Shown piece after piece: positions 1 to 12,093 of a stretch of 64,000 nucleotides of DNA. Made by a program: the position numbers and the translations under genes. Location: positions 3,985,001-4,049,000 of the forward strand of contig NZ_CP020947.1 in NCBI RefSeq assembly GCF_000172795.2. The letters run 5' to 3'. Origin of the DNA: Rhizobium sp. CIAT894. Lineage in GTDB: Bacteria; Pseudomonadota; Alphaproteobacteria; Rhizobiales; Rhizobiaceae. How positions within the stretch are numbered: position 1 is the stretch's first letter; each line of letters starts with the position of its first letter. The notes below the pieces were generated by a model that saw only the letters and a list, made by a program, of their open reading frames with translations, was not told where the DNA came from and made no database searches.

Positions 1-1
1 G

Positions 2-805
2 CCGCGTGTCTATGACGGCATCTACCGCGCAGCCCTTTCCTACGGCATGACCAAGGATATGACGGCGCTGATCATCAAACTGCTTGCCAGCAATGTCGAT
101 TTCCAAGCGCAGCTGCGGCCGACAGACAGTCTCGAGGCCTTCTTCTCCGTCGCCGACAGCGCCGGTCAGGCGACCGAGGATTCCGAACTGCTCTACGTCA
201 ATGCCCGTTTCGGCGATACGCAGACGCGCTTCTACCGCTTCCAGGATCCCGACGACGGCACGGTCGATTATTTCGACGAGAGCGGCAAGAGCATCCGTCA
301 GTTCCTGCTGCGTAATCCGGTTCCGAACGGCATCTTCAAATCGGGCTTCGGCATGCGCCGCCACCCGATCCTCGGTTTTGCCCGCATGCACACCGGCGTC
401 GATTGGGCAGCACCCCGCGGCACCGCAATCATTGCCGCCGGCAACGGCACGGTCGAAAAAGCCGGCTGGGATTCCGGCGGTTACGGCAATCAGACGATCA
501 TCCGTCATGCCAACGGCTACGAATCCTCCTACAATCACCAGAGCGCCATCGCCAAAGGCGTCATCCCCGGCGCCAAGATCCGCCAGGGTCAGGTGATCGG
601 CTGGGTCGGCACGACAGGCGAGTCCACCGGACCGCACCTGCACTACGAGCTGATCGTCAACGGCACCAAAGTCGATCCGTTGCGCATCCGCCTGCCAGGC
701 GGCAAGTCGCTGCAGGGCGAAGCGCTGGCGAAATTCGAGGACGAGCGCAAGCGCATCGATACGCTGCTGAACAACCAGACGTCGGATCAGGTAGCGAGCA
801 AGTAG
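2..805 (+). CDS. M23 (LytM-type) peptidoglycan metallopeptidase, C-terminal part
   Basis: The reading frame is open from base 2, so the gene begins upstream of the window; the first in-window ATG at 47 is probably internal. The last 150 residues form a LytM/M23 zinc endopeptidase domain. HTGVD (from about base 389) supplies the first zinc ligands, YNHQS a further active-site histidine, and HLHYE (from about base 635) the HxH ligand. Family members cleave peptide cross-links of peptidoglycan in the periplasm; all catalytic motifs are present, so it is probably an active enzyme rather than an EnvC-like activator. Any signal peptide lies outside the window. It ends at a hairpin shared with the convergent clpB gene. 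Confidence 0.88.
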   Translation, partial: PRVYDGIYRAALSYGMTKDMTALIIKLLASNVDFQAQLRPTDSLEAFFSVADSAGQATEDSELLYVNARFGDTQTRFYRFQDPDDGTVDYFDESGKSIRQFLLRNPVPNGIFKSGFGMRRHPILGFARMHTGVDWAAPRGTAIIAAGNGTVEKAGWDSGGYGNQTIIRHANGYESSYNHQSAIAKGVIPGAKIRQGQVIGWVGTTGESTGPHLHYELIVNGTKVDPLRIRLPGGKSLQGEALAKFEDERKRIDTLLNNQTSDQVASK

Positions 806-848
806 TCTCGAGCCGATGTTCCTCGTCGTCATCTCGCCCGCTAACGAA

Positions 849-872
849 AAATGGCGGCCGAAGCCGCCATTT
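849..872. terminator. Bidirectional hairpin between M23 peptidase and clpB
   Basis: A perfect 10-bp stem (AAATGGCGGC, loop CGAA, GCCGCCATTT) lies between two convergent genes. The A/T ends of the stem give a U-run on either strand, so it could terminate both transcripts. Confidence 0.75.
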
Positions 873-894
873 CTGATGCATCCGGCACACCGGT

Positions 895-3495
<2,601 letters not shown>

Positions 3496-3651
3496 ATTCT
3501 ACCTCCTGGATCGCCCTGCCCTGACGAGGCACAGACCGATGATTGAGATCGACCCCCTGAAAAGGCAGGCCGCGCTTGGCCCGTCTGGAATTTGGGCGAA
3601 GCAGTCGTGGAGAATATGGTAGCCTGTTCTGCGAGTTTAAAGAGCTGATAA

Positions 3652-3688
3652 AACGAAAATCCCCGGCGCGAGGCCGGGGATTTTCGTT
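3652..3688 (-). terminator. Strong terminator after the DUF4167 gene
   Basis: A perfect 16-bp stem (AACGAAAATCCCCGGC, 5-base loop, and its complement) sits just downstream of the leftward DUF4167 gene. T-rich arms make it work in both directions, so it also insulates the clpB promoter region (3496-3651). Confidence 0.8.
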
Positions 3689-3743
3689 GCAATTCTAACA
3701 GATGGCATGAACCTCGCGCCTCCGGGAAGGAGACGCCGGATCC

Positions 3744-4478
3744 TCATTCCGATGCTGCTTCCGCCAGCACGGGCGCTTCGGCAGAAGCACCCTCGCCTTC
3801 GCCGGCGGCTTCCCCTTCTGCGCCGCGACGCGGGCGACGGGGACGGCTGCCGGTGCTGCGGCGGCGGGGCTGGCGTTCGCGCGGCTGACCGCCGGAGCCT
3901 TCCTCGTCCATGGCGACTTCGGCCGGAATGCCTTCGATCTCCGGCTGCGGACCAGTTCCGTCGATGACCTCGGCCTGGGGCGCCACCGGCGCCGGGGCGG
4001 GAGCCGGCTGAGGCTGGGGCTGCGACTCAGGTCGCGGCCGCGGCTGATGCTGCCTGTTCTGCGGCGGCTGGACGACGACGACATCATCACCGTCATTGTC
4101 GTTGTTATCGATCTCGTCGCCGTCGCGATCCGCGGCGTCATTGTATTCGCCGCGATCGTCGCGCTGGAAACGTTCCTGCATCTGCGCCTGGGCGCTGGCA
4201 ATGATACGATTGTAGTGTTCGGCGTGCTGGAGATAATTCTCGGCAATCACGCGGTCACCGGAGCTTTGAGCGTCACGGGCAAGCTGCGCGTATTTTTCGG
4301 CGATATGCTGGGCAGTGCCGCGAATCTTCACATCGGGGCCGGAGCTGTCATAGGTTCGGGTCAGCGGATTGCCGCCCTTGCGGTTGAAATTGTTGTTATT
4401 GTTATTTCCGCCGCCGCCGCCGTTGTTATTATTGTTGCCACGCCCTCGACCGCGCTTGTTCTGCTGTCCTGGCCTCAT
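3744..4478 (-). CDS. DUF4167 domain protein, RG/Asn-rich
   Basis: Predicted 244-residue protein starting MRPGQQNKRGRGRG, the typical opening of alphaproteobacterial DUF4167 proteins. An upstream in-frame start at 4532 exists but precedes this conserved opening, so I prefer 4478. Residues 5-45 are Arg/Gly/Asn repeats of RGG-like, low-complexity character; residues 45-95 (KIRGTAQHIAEKY, AENYLQHAEHY) are the conserved DUF4167 helices; the rest is acidic, Gln/Pro-rich and ends in Arg-rich plus Ala/Glu-rich segments. The composition suggests a disordered RNA- or DNA-binding protein, but the function is unknown. It lies next to prmC on the same strand, 341 bases away. Confidence 0.85.
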   Translation of the reverse strand: MRPGQQNKRGRGRGNNNNNGGGGGNNNNNNFNRKGGNPLTRTYDSSGPDVKIRGTAQHIAEKYAQLARDAQSSGDRVIAENYLQHAEHYNRIIASAQAQMQERFQRDDRGEYNDAADRDGDEIDNNDNDGDDVVVVQPPQNRQHQPRPRPESQPQPQPAPAPAPVAPQAEVIDGTGPQPEIEGIPAEVAMDEEGSGGQPRERQPRRRSTGSRPRRPRRGAEGEAAGEGEGASAEAPVLAEAASE

Positions 4479-4819
4479 AGATCGTTCACCTGAATTCTCT
4501 GTTTGTGATGGATACATGGCACCAACCGCCATGACCGAAAAGCGGGTCAGGACCTTTGTGCCGCGAGCATACTGCGCCTTTGCGCCGACCTGCCGCTTGG
4601 TTTCAAGTCAGATTGACTGATTCACGCATTGGGTCGTGTTCAACCGTTGAAACTCTCGTTTAAAAGAGCGGACCCCCGAGGCAAACCAAGTACCGAACGA
4701 ATCTCGTTCATTCCTATCTGCCCAACACGTGACCGCAACCTATATTGCTTCCCTGGGAAATCCAAGCCTTTTCTTCGCAATAACAATAATGTCCTGTTCG
4801 ATGCAGCAATTATCGCCTG
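4479..4819. other. Non-coding gap between prmC and the DUF4167 gene
   Basis: 341 bases with no credible gene. GC content is visibly lower than in the flanking genes. It must carry the promoter and leader of the leftward DUF4167 gene and the 3' end of the prmC transcript. I see no strong hairpin terminator and no clear -35/-10 pair. Confidence 0.5.
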
Positions 4820-5680
4820 TCACGCGAGCGCGAAAACGAGCACCCTGTCGTTCTGACCATAATCTTTTACGGATTTGAGGCACTTGAAGCCTTTCGCTTC
4901 GAAGATCGCCGTCACATCGTTTCGCTGGTCGTAGCCGATTTCCAGTCCGACGACCCCGTTGGGCCGCATGAACCTTGCCGCATCCTTGGCTATGGCTTTG
5001 TAAGCGTCAAGCCCATCCGGGCCGCCATCCAGCGCTGCAACCGGATCAAATTTCGTCACTTCGGGAGCGAGATCGTGAATAACATTGGAAGCAATATAGG
5101 GCGGATTTGAGACAATCACGTGAAAGGAACCCTCGATGCTCTCGAACCATCTCGACTGTATGGCCTCAAAACGATCCTGTAGTCCGTTTCTTTCTGCATT
5201 CGATCTTGCCGTCTGAAGTGCATCCGCCGATATGTCGCTGCCGACACCTGACGCCTGGGGACACTCGCTCAAAAGCGCAAGGCATATCGCCCCGGTCCCG
5301 GTTCCCATGTCAAGGATATGGAGATCGTCGTACCCCTTTGCAAGGTCCCTGAGACAGGCAAGCACCGTATCAACCAGGATTTCCGTATCCGGCCGCGGCT
5401 CCAGCGTTTCCGCCGAAAGCCGTAACGGCAGCCCATAGAATTCCCGCTCGCCGAGAATGCGATGCACCGGCTCGTGGCCGAGGCGCCGTTCCACCGCCTT
5501 GAAAATCTCCTCGGCCTGCTCGGCAGAAAGCCGCGCAGCCGATCGCGTCAACAGCTCGGTCGACGACAGCTTCAAAAGACCTGCGACAAGCAGCCGCGCA
5601 TCGGTCGCCGGATCGACGATGCCTGCTTCGGTGAAGCGGCGGCGCGCCTCGGCAAGCGCGTCGGCGACCGTCGAGCTCAT
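4820..5680 (-). CDS. prmC: Release factor glutamine N5-methyltransferase PrmC
   Basis: A 286-residue SAM-dependent methyltransferase that methylates the glutamine of the GGQ motif in peptide chain release factors. SAM motif I DMGTGTGA lies at about 124-131 and the catalytic NPPY at about 192-195; an N-terminal helical domain recognises the release factor. The start codon overlaps the end of prfA by four bases (ATGA), so enzyme and substrate are translationally coupled. Confidence 0.96.
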   Translation of the reverse strand: MSSTVADALAEARRRFTEAGIVDPATDARLLVAGLLKLSSTELLTRSAARLSAEQAEEIFKAVERRLGHEPVHRILGEREFYGLPLRLSAETLEPRPDTEILVDTVLACLRDLAKGYDDLHILDMGTGTGAICLALLSECPQASGVGSDISADALQTARSNAERNGLQDRFEAIQSRWFESIEGSFHVIVSNPPYIASNVIHDLAPEVTKFDPVAALDGGPDGLDAYKAIAKDAARFMRPNGVVGLEIGYDQRNDVTAIFEAKGFKCLKSVKDYGQNDRVLVFALA

Positions 5681-6756
5681 TGCTGCTCGCCGAGCTGCGC
5701 CAGCTGGCTGGCCTGGTAATCGGCCATCAGCGCATCGACGACCTCCTCGATTTCGCCTTCCATCATCCGATCGAGCTTGTAGAGCGTCAGATTGATACGA
5801 TGGTCCGTCACCCGCCCCTGCGGGAAATTATAGGTGCGGATACGTTCCGAGCGGTCGCCGGAGCCGACCTGGCTCTTGCGGTCGGCCGAGCGCTCGCTGT
5901 CGGCCCTCTGCCGCTCGGCATCATAGAGCCTGGAGCGCAGCACCTGCATCGCCTTGGCGCGGTTCTGGTGCTGCGATTTTTCCGAGCTGGTGACGACGAT
6001 GCCGCTCGGCAGATGGGTGATGCGCACCGCTGAGTCCGTCGTATTGACGTGCTGGCCGCCGGCACCCGAAGAGCGCATCGTGTCGATGCGTATATCTTCC
6101 GGCCGGATCTCGATGTCGATCTCCTCGGCCTCCGGCAGCACCGCCACCGTTGCGGCGGACGTATGGATGCGCCCGCCCGCCTCGGTTTCCGGCACACGCT
6201 GCACGCGGTGCACGCCGGATTCGAATTTCAGCTTGGCGAAAACGCCCCTGCCGGTGATCGTCGCGATGATTTCCTTGTAGCCGCCGGCTTCGCCCTCGCT
6301 CGCCGAGAGCACCTCCACCTTCCAGCTCTTTTCGGAGGCAAACCGCTCGTACATGCGAAAGAGATCGCCGGCAAAAAGCGCGGCTTCCGATCCGCCCGTG
6401 CCGGCGCGGATTTCGAGGATGGCGCTCTTTTCGTCGGCTGCATCCTTCGGCAGAAGCAGGATCTGCATCTCCTGCTCCAGCGCCTCGATCTGCTCCTTCA
6501 CCTCAGGCAGTTCCAGCTCGGCGAGGTCGCGCATCTCGCGGTCGACCGATTTGTCCTCGAGCAGCGTTTCAAGATCGCCAAGCTCGGCGATCGCCTTCTC
6601 ATAGGCGCGGATCTTCGTGACGACAGGCTGCAGCTCGGAATATTCGGATGCCAGCTTCACATAGACGTCGGCGGCGGGACCGGCCGACATACGCGCTTCG
6701 ATCTCGCCGAAACGGCGTTCCAGCTCGCGCATCTTTTCAACGGGAAGCTTCGCCAC
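5677..6756 (-). CDS. prfA: Peptide chain release factor 1
   Basis: A 359-residue class I release factor that reads UAA and UAG stop codons. The GGQ motif that triggers peptidyl-tRNA hydrolysis is at about 233-235 ([10 protein letters not shown]). The PxT stop-recognition motif is PET in [13 protein letters not shown], near 188-190, typical of RF1 rather than the SPF of RF2. It is downstream of ptsP by 28 bases and overlaps prmC, consistent with a lysC-ptsP-prfA-prmC transcription unit. Confidence 0.98.
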   Translation of the reverse strand: MAKLPVEKMRELERRFGEIEARMSAGPAADVYVKLASEYSELQPVVTKIRAYEKAIAELGDLETLLEDKSVDREMRDLAELELPEVKEQIEALEQEMQILLLPKDAADEKSAILEIRAGTGGSEAALFAGDLFRMYERFASEKSWKVEVLSASEGEAGGYKEIIATITGRGVFAKLKFESGVHRVQRVPETEAGGRIHTSAATVAVLPEAEEIDIEIRPEDIRIDTMRSSGAGGQHVNTTDSAVRITHLPSGIVVTSSEKSQHQNRAKAMQVLRSRLYDAERQRADSERSADRKSQVGSGDRSERIRTYNFPQGRVTDHRINLTLYKLDRMMEGEIEEVVDALMADYQASQLAQLGEQQ

Positions 6757-6784
6757 CCTTCACTCCGATTCTTCTTATATCTGT

Positions 6785-9052
6785 CTAAAGGGGAATATTG
6801 TGGCTTTCGGCGAAGCGGGCAAGCACCTCGCGCATCGGCATCATGGCGTGGACATCGTCCAGCACCTCGTCCATCGCCTTCGTCAGCGCCCCGACATCGA
6901 GCCCGAGGAGCATTGCCTTCACCGGTCCGATCGAGGCCGGCGACATGGAGATCGAGCGGAAGCCGAGGCCGAGCAGCGCCATCGCCGAGATCGGTTTGCT
7001 GGCGAGTTCGCCGCAGAGCGTTACCGGGGTCTTGTTCCGATCCGCCCCCCGCACGATATCGCGCAGGATGCGCAAAAACGGTTTGCCGAGTGGATCGAAG
7101 CGGTCCGAGACCCGCGCATTGCCGCGATCGACCGCCATCGAGAACTGGAAAAGATCGTTCGAACCAACCGAGACGAAATCGACCGCCTCCATCAGCTCAT
7201 CGAGCTGCCAGAGCAGTGCAGGCACCTCCAGCATCGCCCCGAATTGCAGCTTGCGCGGCAGCCCGTGGCCGAAGCGCGAGAGATGCTGCACTTCCTTCTG
7301 CAACAGCTCGCGCACCGTCTTCAGCTCGGAAACCTCGGTCACCATCGGCACCATCAGCTTCAGCTCGGTGCCGGCCGATGCCTTCAAGAGGGCGCGCAAC
7401 TGGGTGCGCAACAATCCCGGCCGGTCGAGCGACAGCCGGATGGCGCGCCAGCCGAGTGCGGGATTTTCTTCCTCATGGCCACGGAAATACGGCACGACCT
7501 TGTCGCCGCCGATATCGAGCGTGCGGAAGGTGACGGGACGGCCGGCAGCCTGCTTTATCACATTGCGATAGAACTGCTCCTGCTCCTCCGCCTTCGGCAT
7601 GGTAGAGGCAATCATGAACTGCAGTTCGGTGCGAAACAGGCCGATGCCCTCCGCGCCCGATTCCGAAAGCTGCGGCAGGTCGACCAGCAGTCCCGCATTC
7701 ATCATCAGCGCGATCCGCTGACCATCCCTGGTCACCGGCTCGACGGCGCGCAGCGCCCTGAACTGTTCCTGCCGCCTGGCGCGGAAGCGCACCTTTTCCT
7801 CGTAGGAACGCCGGTGATCGGTCATCGGCCGCAAATGCACATGTCCCTCGTCGGCATCGATGATGACAGCATCGCCGTTCTCGGCGAGCGCCACCACACC
7901 GGCTGCCTGGCCGATGACCGGAATGCCCATGGCGCGGGCGACGATCACCACATGGCTCGTCACCGCGCCTTCTTCCAGCACCAGCCCGCGCACATTGGCG
8001 CGGGGATAATCGAGCAGTTCGGCCGCCCCCATGGCGCGTGCCAGGATGATCGCATCGCTGGGGAAACCTTCGGCGGTCGTCCGCCCGGTATAACCCGTCA
8101 GCTGCCGGAGCAGCCGGTTCGCCAGATCCTCGAAATCATGCATGCGTTCGCGCAGATAGGGGTCGGTCAGCCGCATCATGCGGGCCTTGGTGTCGCTCTG
8201 CACCTTTTCGACCGCCGCTTCCGCCGTCAGGCCGTTGCGGATCGCCTCCTCGAGTTTGCGCACCCAGCCCTGGTCATGCGCGAACATGCGATAGGTTTCG
8301 AGCACCTCGCGATGTTCGCCTTCCATCGACACGTCGCGGCGCGACAGCATGTCGTCGATCGAGATCCGGAGCGAGCCCATGGCTTCGGCAAGCCGCCGGA
8401 TTTCCTTCTCGGCATCCTCGTTCAGCAGGTTGGTGACGACGATGCGCGGTTCGTGCAGCACGACGTAACCAAGGCCGATACCGTCATTATAGGTGTCGCC
8501 GTCGATCGTCACCGATCGTGTCAGGTCGAGTTCGAGGCCCGGCTTGGTGATCTTCTTGAGTTCGCCGGTGGCGATCATCTCGGCAAGCACCATCGCCGTC
8601 GTTTCGAGCGCTTCCACCTCCTCGTCGCGATAATTGCGGCTTGCCTTGTTCTGCACGACGAGAACGCCGAGCGAGCGCCCGGTTCTCAAGATCGGCACGC
8701 CGAGGAAGGAATGGTAGATTTCTTCGCCCGTTTCCGGCAGGTAGCGGAAGGCCGGATGCGACTGCGCGTCGGACAGGTTCAGCGGCTGCGCCGAAGCGGC
8801 GATCGTGCCGACGAGGCCCTGCCCCATCTTCAGCTGTGCCAGATGCACGGCTTCACGGTTGAGACCTTCGGTCGCATAGAGTTCAAGCACGCCATCGGCG
8901 CGCAACACGTAGACGGAGCAGACTTCCGCCACCATGTTGCCGGCGATCTGGCGGACGATCCGGTCAAGCCGATCCTGCGGCTCCAGCGGCTCTGCCATCA
9001 ACTCGCGCAGCCGCCTGAGCAGCACGCGCGGACCGCCGGAAAGGTCTCTCAT
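6785..9052 (-). CDS. ptsP: Phosphoenolpyruvate phosphotransferase of the nitrogen PTS (EI-Ntr)
   Basis: A 755-residue protein with an N-terminal GAF domain (about 20-170) followed by a complete PTS enzyme I: the phosphohistidine region with SHVVIVARAMG near residue 365, and a C-terminal PEP-binding TIM barrel (GIGLFRTELQFM, FRTLDIGGDK, SVGSNDLFQF). EI-Ntr takes phosphate from PEP and passes it to NPr and EIIA-Ntr, which regulate potassium transport, nitrogen and carbon responses instead of moving sugars. The GAF domain, which senses glutamine and oxoglutarate in relatives, distinguishes it from sugar enzyme I. It lies 89 bases downstream of lysC. Confidence 0.97.
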   Translation of the reverse strand: MRDLSGGPRVLLRRLRELMAEPLEPQDRLDRIVRQIAGNMVAEVCSVYVLRADGVLELYATEGLNREAVHLAQLKMGQGLVGTIAASAQPLNLSDAQSHPAFRYLPETGEEIYHSFLGVPILRTGRSLGVLVVQNKASRNYRDEEVEALETTAMVLAEMIATGELKKITKPGLELDLTRSVTIDGDTYNDGIGLGYVVLHEPRIVVTNLLNEDAEKEIRRLAEAMGSLRISIDDMLSRRDVSMEGEHREVLETYRMFAHDQGWVRKLEEAIRNGLTAEAAVEKVQSDTKARMMRLTDPYLRERMHDFEDLANRLLRQLTGYTGRTTAEGFPSDAIILARAMGAAELLDYPRANVRGLVLEEGAVTSHVVIVARAMGIPVIGQAAGVVALAENGDAVIIDADEGHVHLRPMTDHRRSYEEKVRFRARRQEQFRALRAVEPVTRDGQRIALMMNAGLLVDLPQLSESGAEGIGLFRTELQFMIASTMPKAEEQEQFYRNVIKQAAGRPVTFRTLDIGGDKVVPYFRGHEEENPALGWRAIRLSLDRPGLLRTQLRALLKASAGTELKLMVPMVTEVSELKTVRELLQKEVQHLSRFGHGLPRKLQFGAMLEVPALLWQLDELMEAVDFVSVGSNDLFQFSMAVDRGNARVSDRFDPLGKPFLRILRDIVRGADRNKTPVTLCGELASKPISAMALLGLGFRSISMSPASIGPVKAMLLGLDVGALTKAMDEVLDDVHAMMPMREVLARFAESHNIPL

Positions 9053-9141
9053 GGCGTCTCAAGCTCCCGAAACAACGCACTCAGTCCCGGCAGGCCTGCC
9101 TTCGTCTCCTCAACCTGAAGGGGCAGGCCGCCCGCTGGGAA

Positions 9142-10416
9142 TCAATTCTTATCCAGACCGTAGCAGGAATGCAAAGTCCTGACAGCGAGTTCTGCATAGG
9201 GACCATCGATCAGGATGGAAATCTTGATCTCGGAGGTGGTGATCGCCTTGATGTTGATGCCTTTTTCAGCAAGTGCACGAAATGCGGTGGCAGCAACGCC
9301 TGCATGGCTGCGCATGCCGATGCCGATGACCGACACTTTCACCAGCCCCGATTCGTTCTGCACGACGTCGTAGCCGATCTTCTCCTTATGGTCGCCGAGC
9401 ACCTTGATCGCCTTCTCGACGTCGCCCGACGGCACGGTGAAGGTCATGTCGGTCTTCGAGCCGTCCTCGGAGATGTTCTGGACAATCATGTCGACATTGA
9501 TGTGGGATTCGGCGAGCGGTCCGAAGATCGCCGCGGAAACGCCCGGCCGGTCAGCAAGACGGCGAAGCGAGATCTGAGCCTCATCCTTGGCATAGGCGAT
9601 GCCGGTGACTACTTCCTGTTCCACGATTTCATCCTCGTCACAAATCAGCGTTCCGGGCGGGTTTAGCAGATCGCCCATGCCCGGAGCATCGGGATCTTCG
9701 AATGACGAGCGCACGAAGGTACGCACCTTGTGCACCATGGCAAGCTCGACCGAGCGCACCTGCAGCACCTTGGCGCCGAGCGAGGCCATCTCGAGCATTT
9801 CCTCGAAGGCGATCTTCTTCAGCCGGCGCGCCTTCGGCACGATGCGCGGGTCGGTCGTATAAACGCCGTCGACATCGGTATAGATATCGCAGCGATCCGC
9901 TTTGACAGCAGCCGCGATGGCGACGGCCGACGTATCCGATCCGCCGCGCCCGAGCGTGGCCAGGCGGTTGTCCGGCCCCAATCCCTGGAAGCCGGCGATG
10001 ACGGCGACCTGCCCCTCGCCCATGCGTTTGATGATGTCGGAGCCGTCAATCTCCAGGATCCGCGCCGCGCCATGCGCGTTGTCGGTGCGGATCGGGATCT
10101 GCCAACCCTGCCAGGAACGCGCATTGATATCCATCGCCTGCAAGGCGATCGCCAGCAGCCCCGAGGTCACCTGCTCGCCGGAGGCGACCACCGCATCATA
10201 TTCCCGCGCATCGTAAAACGGCGAATTGGCGCCGATCACCTTCGGCATGCCCTGCACCCAGCCGACCAGCTCATTGGTCTTGCCGGACATCGCCGACACC
10301 ACCACCGCCACCTCGTGACCGGCATCGACTTCGCGTTTCACATGGCGGGCAACGTTCTTGATGCGGTCCAGGTCAGCGACGGACGTGCCGCCGAATTTCA
10401 TTACGATGCGTGCCAT
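9142..10416 (-). CDS. lysC: Aspartate kinase
   Basis: A 424-residue aspartokinase catalysing the first step from aspartate to lysine, threonine, methionine and diaminopimelate. The kinase signature KFGGTSVADLDRI is at residues 8-20, with GRGGSDTSAVAIA in the amino-acid kinase fold. Two ACT regulatory domains occupy about 265-424, so feedback inhibition by lysine and/or threonine is expected. It is a monofunctional enzyme without a homoserine dehydrogenase domain. It is the first gene of the leftward lysC-ptsP-prfA-prmC run and is divergent from ubiG. Confidence 0.98.
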   Translation of the reverse strand: MARIVMKFGGTSVADLDRIKNVARHVKREVDAGHEVAVVVSAMSGKTNELVGWVQGMPKVIGANSPFYDAREYDAVVASGEQVTSGLLAIALQAMDINARSWQGWQIPIRTDNAHGAARILEIDGSDIIKRMGEGQVAVIAGFQGLGPDNRLATLGRGGSDTSAVAIAAAVKADRCDIYTDVDGVYTTDPRIVPKARRLKKIAFEEMLEMASLGAKVLQVRSVELAMVHKVRTFVRSSFEDPDAPGMGDLLNPPGTLICDEDEIVEQEVVTGIAYAKDEAQISLRRLADRPGVSAAIFGPLAESHINVDMIVQNISEDGSKTDMTFTVPSGDVEKAIKVLGDHKEKIGYDVVQNESGLVKVSVIGIGMRSHAGVAATAFRALAEKGINIKAITTSEIKISILIDGPYAELAVRTLHSCYGLDKN

Positions 10417-10712
10417 ATGCCTCTACCACGACTGGCGCCGGAAATCGGAAACCCGACCCGGCATCACGAAAGCTCTGGGGCGGACCGCTTGGCGAAAGAG
10501 CCGGACTCCCAATTTCTGGAACCGCTCTAAAAGCCCAGGCCCTGAAGGCCCCAAGTTGCGGGGTCTCTTAGCGAGTTTGGCGGGGGGAGGCAAGCACACG
10601 ATATAAAGCAATTGCCGAGCGCCTCCACGCTCGTCGCTCCTTGATACCCACGCCCCTTGACTTATGGCCCCGATCGTCCGACTTCACATCTCACGAACGC
10701 AAGGAGAGGACG
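10417..10712. other. Divergent intergenic region between lysC and ubiG
   Basis: 296 bases holding promoters for both genes. TTGACT at 10657-10662 could be a -35 box towards ubiG, but no convincing -10 hexamer follows at 16-18 bases. AAGGAGAGG at 10701-10709 is the ubiG ribosome site. No coding sequence is evident. Confidence 0.45.
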
Positions 10713-11459
10713 ATGACCGAAACCGCCAGAAGCACGATCGACCAGGGCGAAGTGGACCGCTTCTCGGCGATGGCGGCGGAATGGTGGAGCCCGACCGGCA
10801 AGTTCAAGCCGCTGCACAAGTTCAATCCCGTCCGCCTCGCCTATATCAGAGACAAGGCCTGCGAGAATTTCGGCCGTGATCCGAAAAGCGCGCGCCCGCT
10901 CGAGGGGCTGCGCGTGCTCGATATCGGCTGCGGCGGCGGCCTGTTGTCCGAACCTGTCGCCCGCATGGGGGCCACCGTCACCGGCGCCGATCCCTCCGAA
11001 AAGAATATCGGCATCGCCTCGACCCATGCCAAGGCCTCCGGCGTTTCGGTCGACTACCGCGCCGTCACCGCCGAGGAACTGGCGGACGCCGGCGAAACCT
11101 TCGATATCGTCCTGAACATGGAAGTGGTCGAACATGTCGCCGACGTCGAATTCTTCATGACGACCTGCGCAAAAATGGTCCGCCCCGGCGGCCTGATCTT
11201 CGTTGCCACCATCAATCGTACGATGAAGGCGGCAGCGCTTGCCATCTTCGCCGCCGAGAACATCCTGCGCTGGCTGCCGCGCGGCACCCACCAGTATGAA
11301 AAGCTGGTGCGCCCGGAAGAGCTGGAAAAGCCATTGACGGCAAGCGGCCTCGAGATCACCGACCGCACCGGCGTCTTTTTCAATCCGCTGTCGAACCAGT
11401 GGAATCTGTCCAAGGATATGGACGTCAATTATATGCTGCTGGCGAAGCGCAGGGTGTAG
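10713..11459 (+). CDS. ubiG: Ubiquinone biosynthesis O-methyltransferase
   Basis: A 248-residue class I SAM methyltransferase that performs both O-methylations of the ubiquinone ring. The SAM motif [18 protein letters not shown] is near residues 70-87 and the family opening [16 protein letters not shown] is intact. I chose the ATG at 10713 because a strong AAGGAGAGG lies four bases upstream; an in-frame start at 10641 would add a tail not typical of the family. Divergent from lysC. Confidence 0.97.
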   Translation: MTETARSTIDQGEVDRFSAMAAEWWSPTGKFKPLHKFNPVRLAYIRDKACENFGRDPKSARPLEGLRVLDIGCGGGLLSEPVARMGATVTGADPSEKNIGIASTHAKASGVSVDYRAVTAEELADAGETFDIVLNMEVVEHVADVEFFMTTCAKMVRPGGLIFVATINRTMKAAALAIFAAENILRWLPRGTHQYEKLVRPEELEKPLTASGLEITDRTGVFFNPLSNQWNLSKDMDVNYMLLAKRRV

Positions 11460-11521
11460 AGCAACGTCCTTGCGCCCGGAAAATTGTGATAAGGTGATCG
11501 GGTCATCCGAAGGGAAAACCG

Positions 11522-11794
11522 ATGGGCGAAGCCGCAAAAGTTACCGTTACCCTCGAGCCTCGTCTCGAAGAATATGTGCGCGACGAGGTCGCCCGCGGCG
11601 CCTATAAATCGAGCAGCGACTATATCGAAAGTGTGCTCCGCGAGCGCTACGATGATGATCGACGCATTCACGAACTGGAAGACGAGTTACAAAAGGGCAT
11701 CGACGATCTGGAAGCAGGACAAGTCATGTCCCTCGACGAGGCGTTTGACAGTGTCTACGCGGAACTTGGTCTGGACAAGCTCCGCACCCGATGA
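11522..11794 (+). CDS. parD: ParD-type ribbon-helix-helix antitoxin
   Basis: A 90-residue protein. Its N-terminal half (KVTVTLEPRLEEYVRDEV, then SSSDYIESVLRE) is the ribbon-helix-helix DNA-binding domain of ParD/CC2985-type antitoxins. The acidic C-terminal half would wrap the toxin. It ends in an ATGA overlap with the start of the toxin reading frame. The usual role is to neutralise the toxin and autorepress the operon. Because the toxin frame looks broken, this antitoxin may now act alone. Confidence 0.9.
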   Translation: MGEAAKVTVTLEPRLEEYVRDEVARGAYKSSSDYIESVLRERYDDDRRIHELEDELQKGIDDLEAGQVMSLDEAFDSVYAELGLDKLRTR

Positions 11795-12089
11795 AGGTTG
11801 TTTTTCCCGAGCTGCCCGCGCCGATCTGCTCACAATTGGCCGGTATATTCTTGAACAAAATCCGGCACGCGCTTTGCCATTCATGGACGAGTTGCACTCC
11901 GCATGTGTGGAGATCGCAGACATGCCGCGTGCCTTTGTCGAACCGCGGTTGCCACGACTGACAGGGGTTCGCAGGCGTCTTTTCGGAAACTATCTAATCT
12001 TCTATCGAATTGAGGATTCGACCGTCCAAGTGATGCGCATCCTCCATGGCGCGCGCGATTACGTCCGCATCCTTCGACGGATGACTTGA
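11791..12089 (+). pseudogene. parE: ParE/RelE-family toxin with an apparent one-base frameshift
   Basis: The ATG at 11791 overlaps the antitoxin stop and encodes MKVVF, the normal first strand of a ParE toxin. The rest of the toxin (SRAARADLLTIGRYI through VRILRRMT) lies in a different frame, joined across a run of five T at 11801-11805. A sixth T would restore a continuous 99-residue toxin. As written, the ATG frame ends early. The only in-frame alternative is a TTG at 11766, which replaces the first strand with unrelated residues. The core and C-terminal residues (RRRLFGNYLIFYRI) are well kept, so the lesion is recent, a sequencing error, or a slippage site. Confidence 0.6.
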
Positions 12090-12093
12090 AATC

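Noticed and set aside
6800..9118. 772-residue frame antisense to ptsP
   Set aside because: Shadow of ptsP codons; no motif or ribosome site.
10657..10685. Promoter for ubiG from TTGACT
   Set aside because: No acceptable -10 box at normal spacing.
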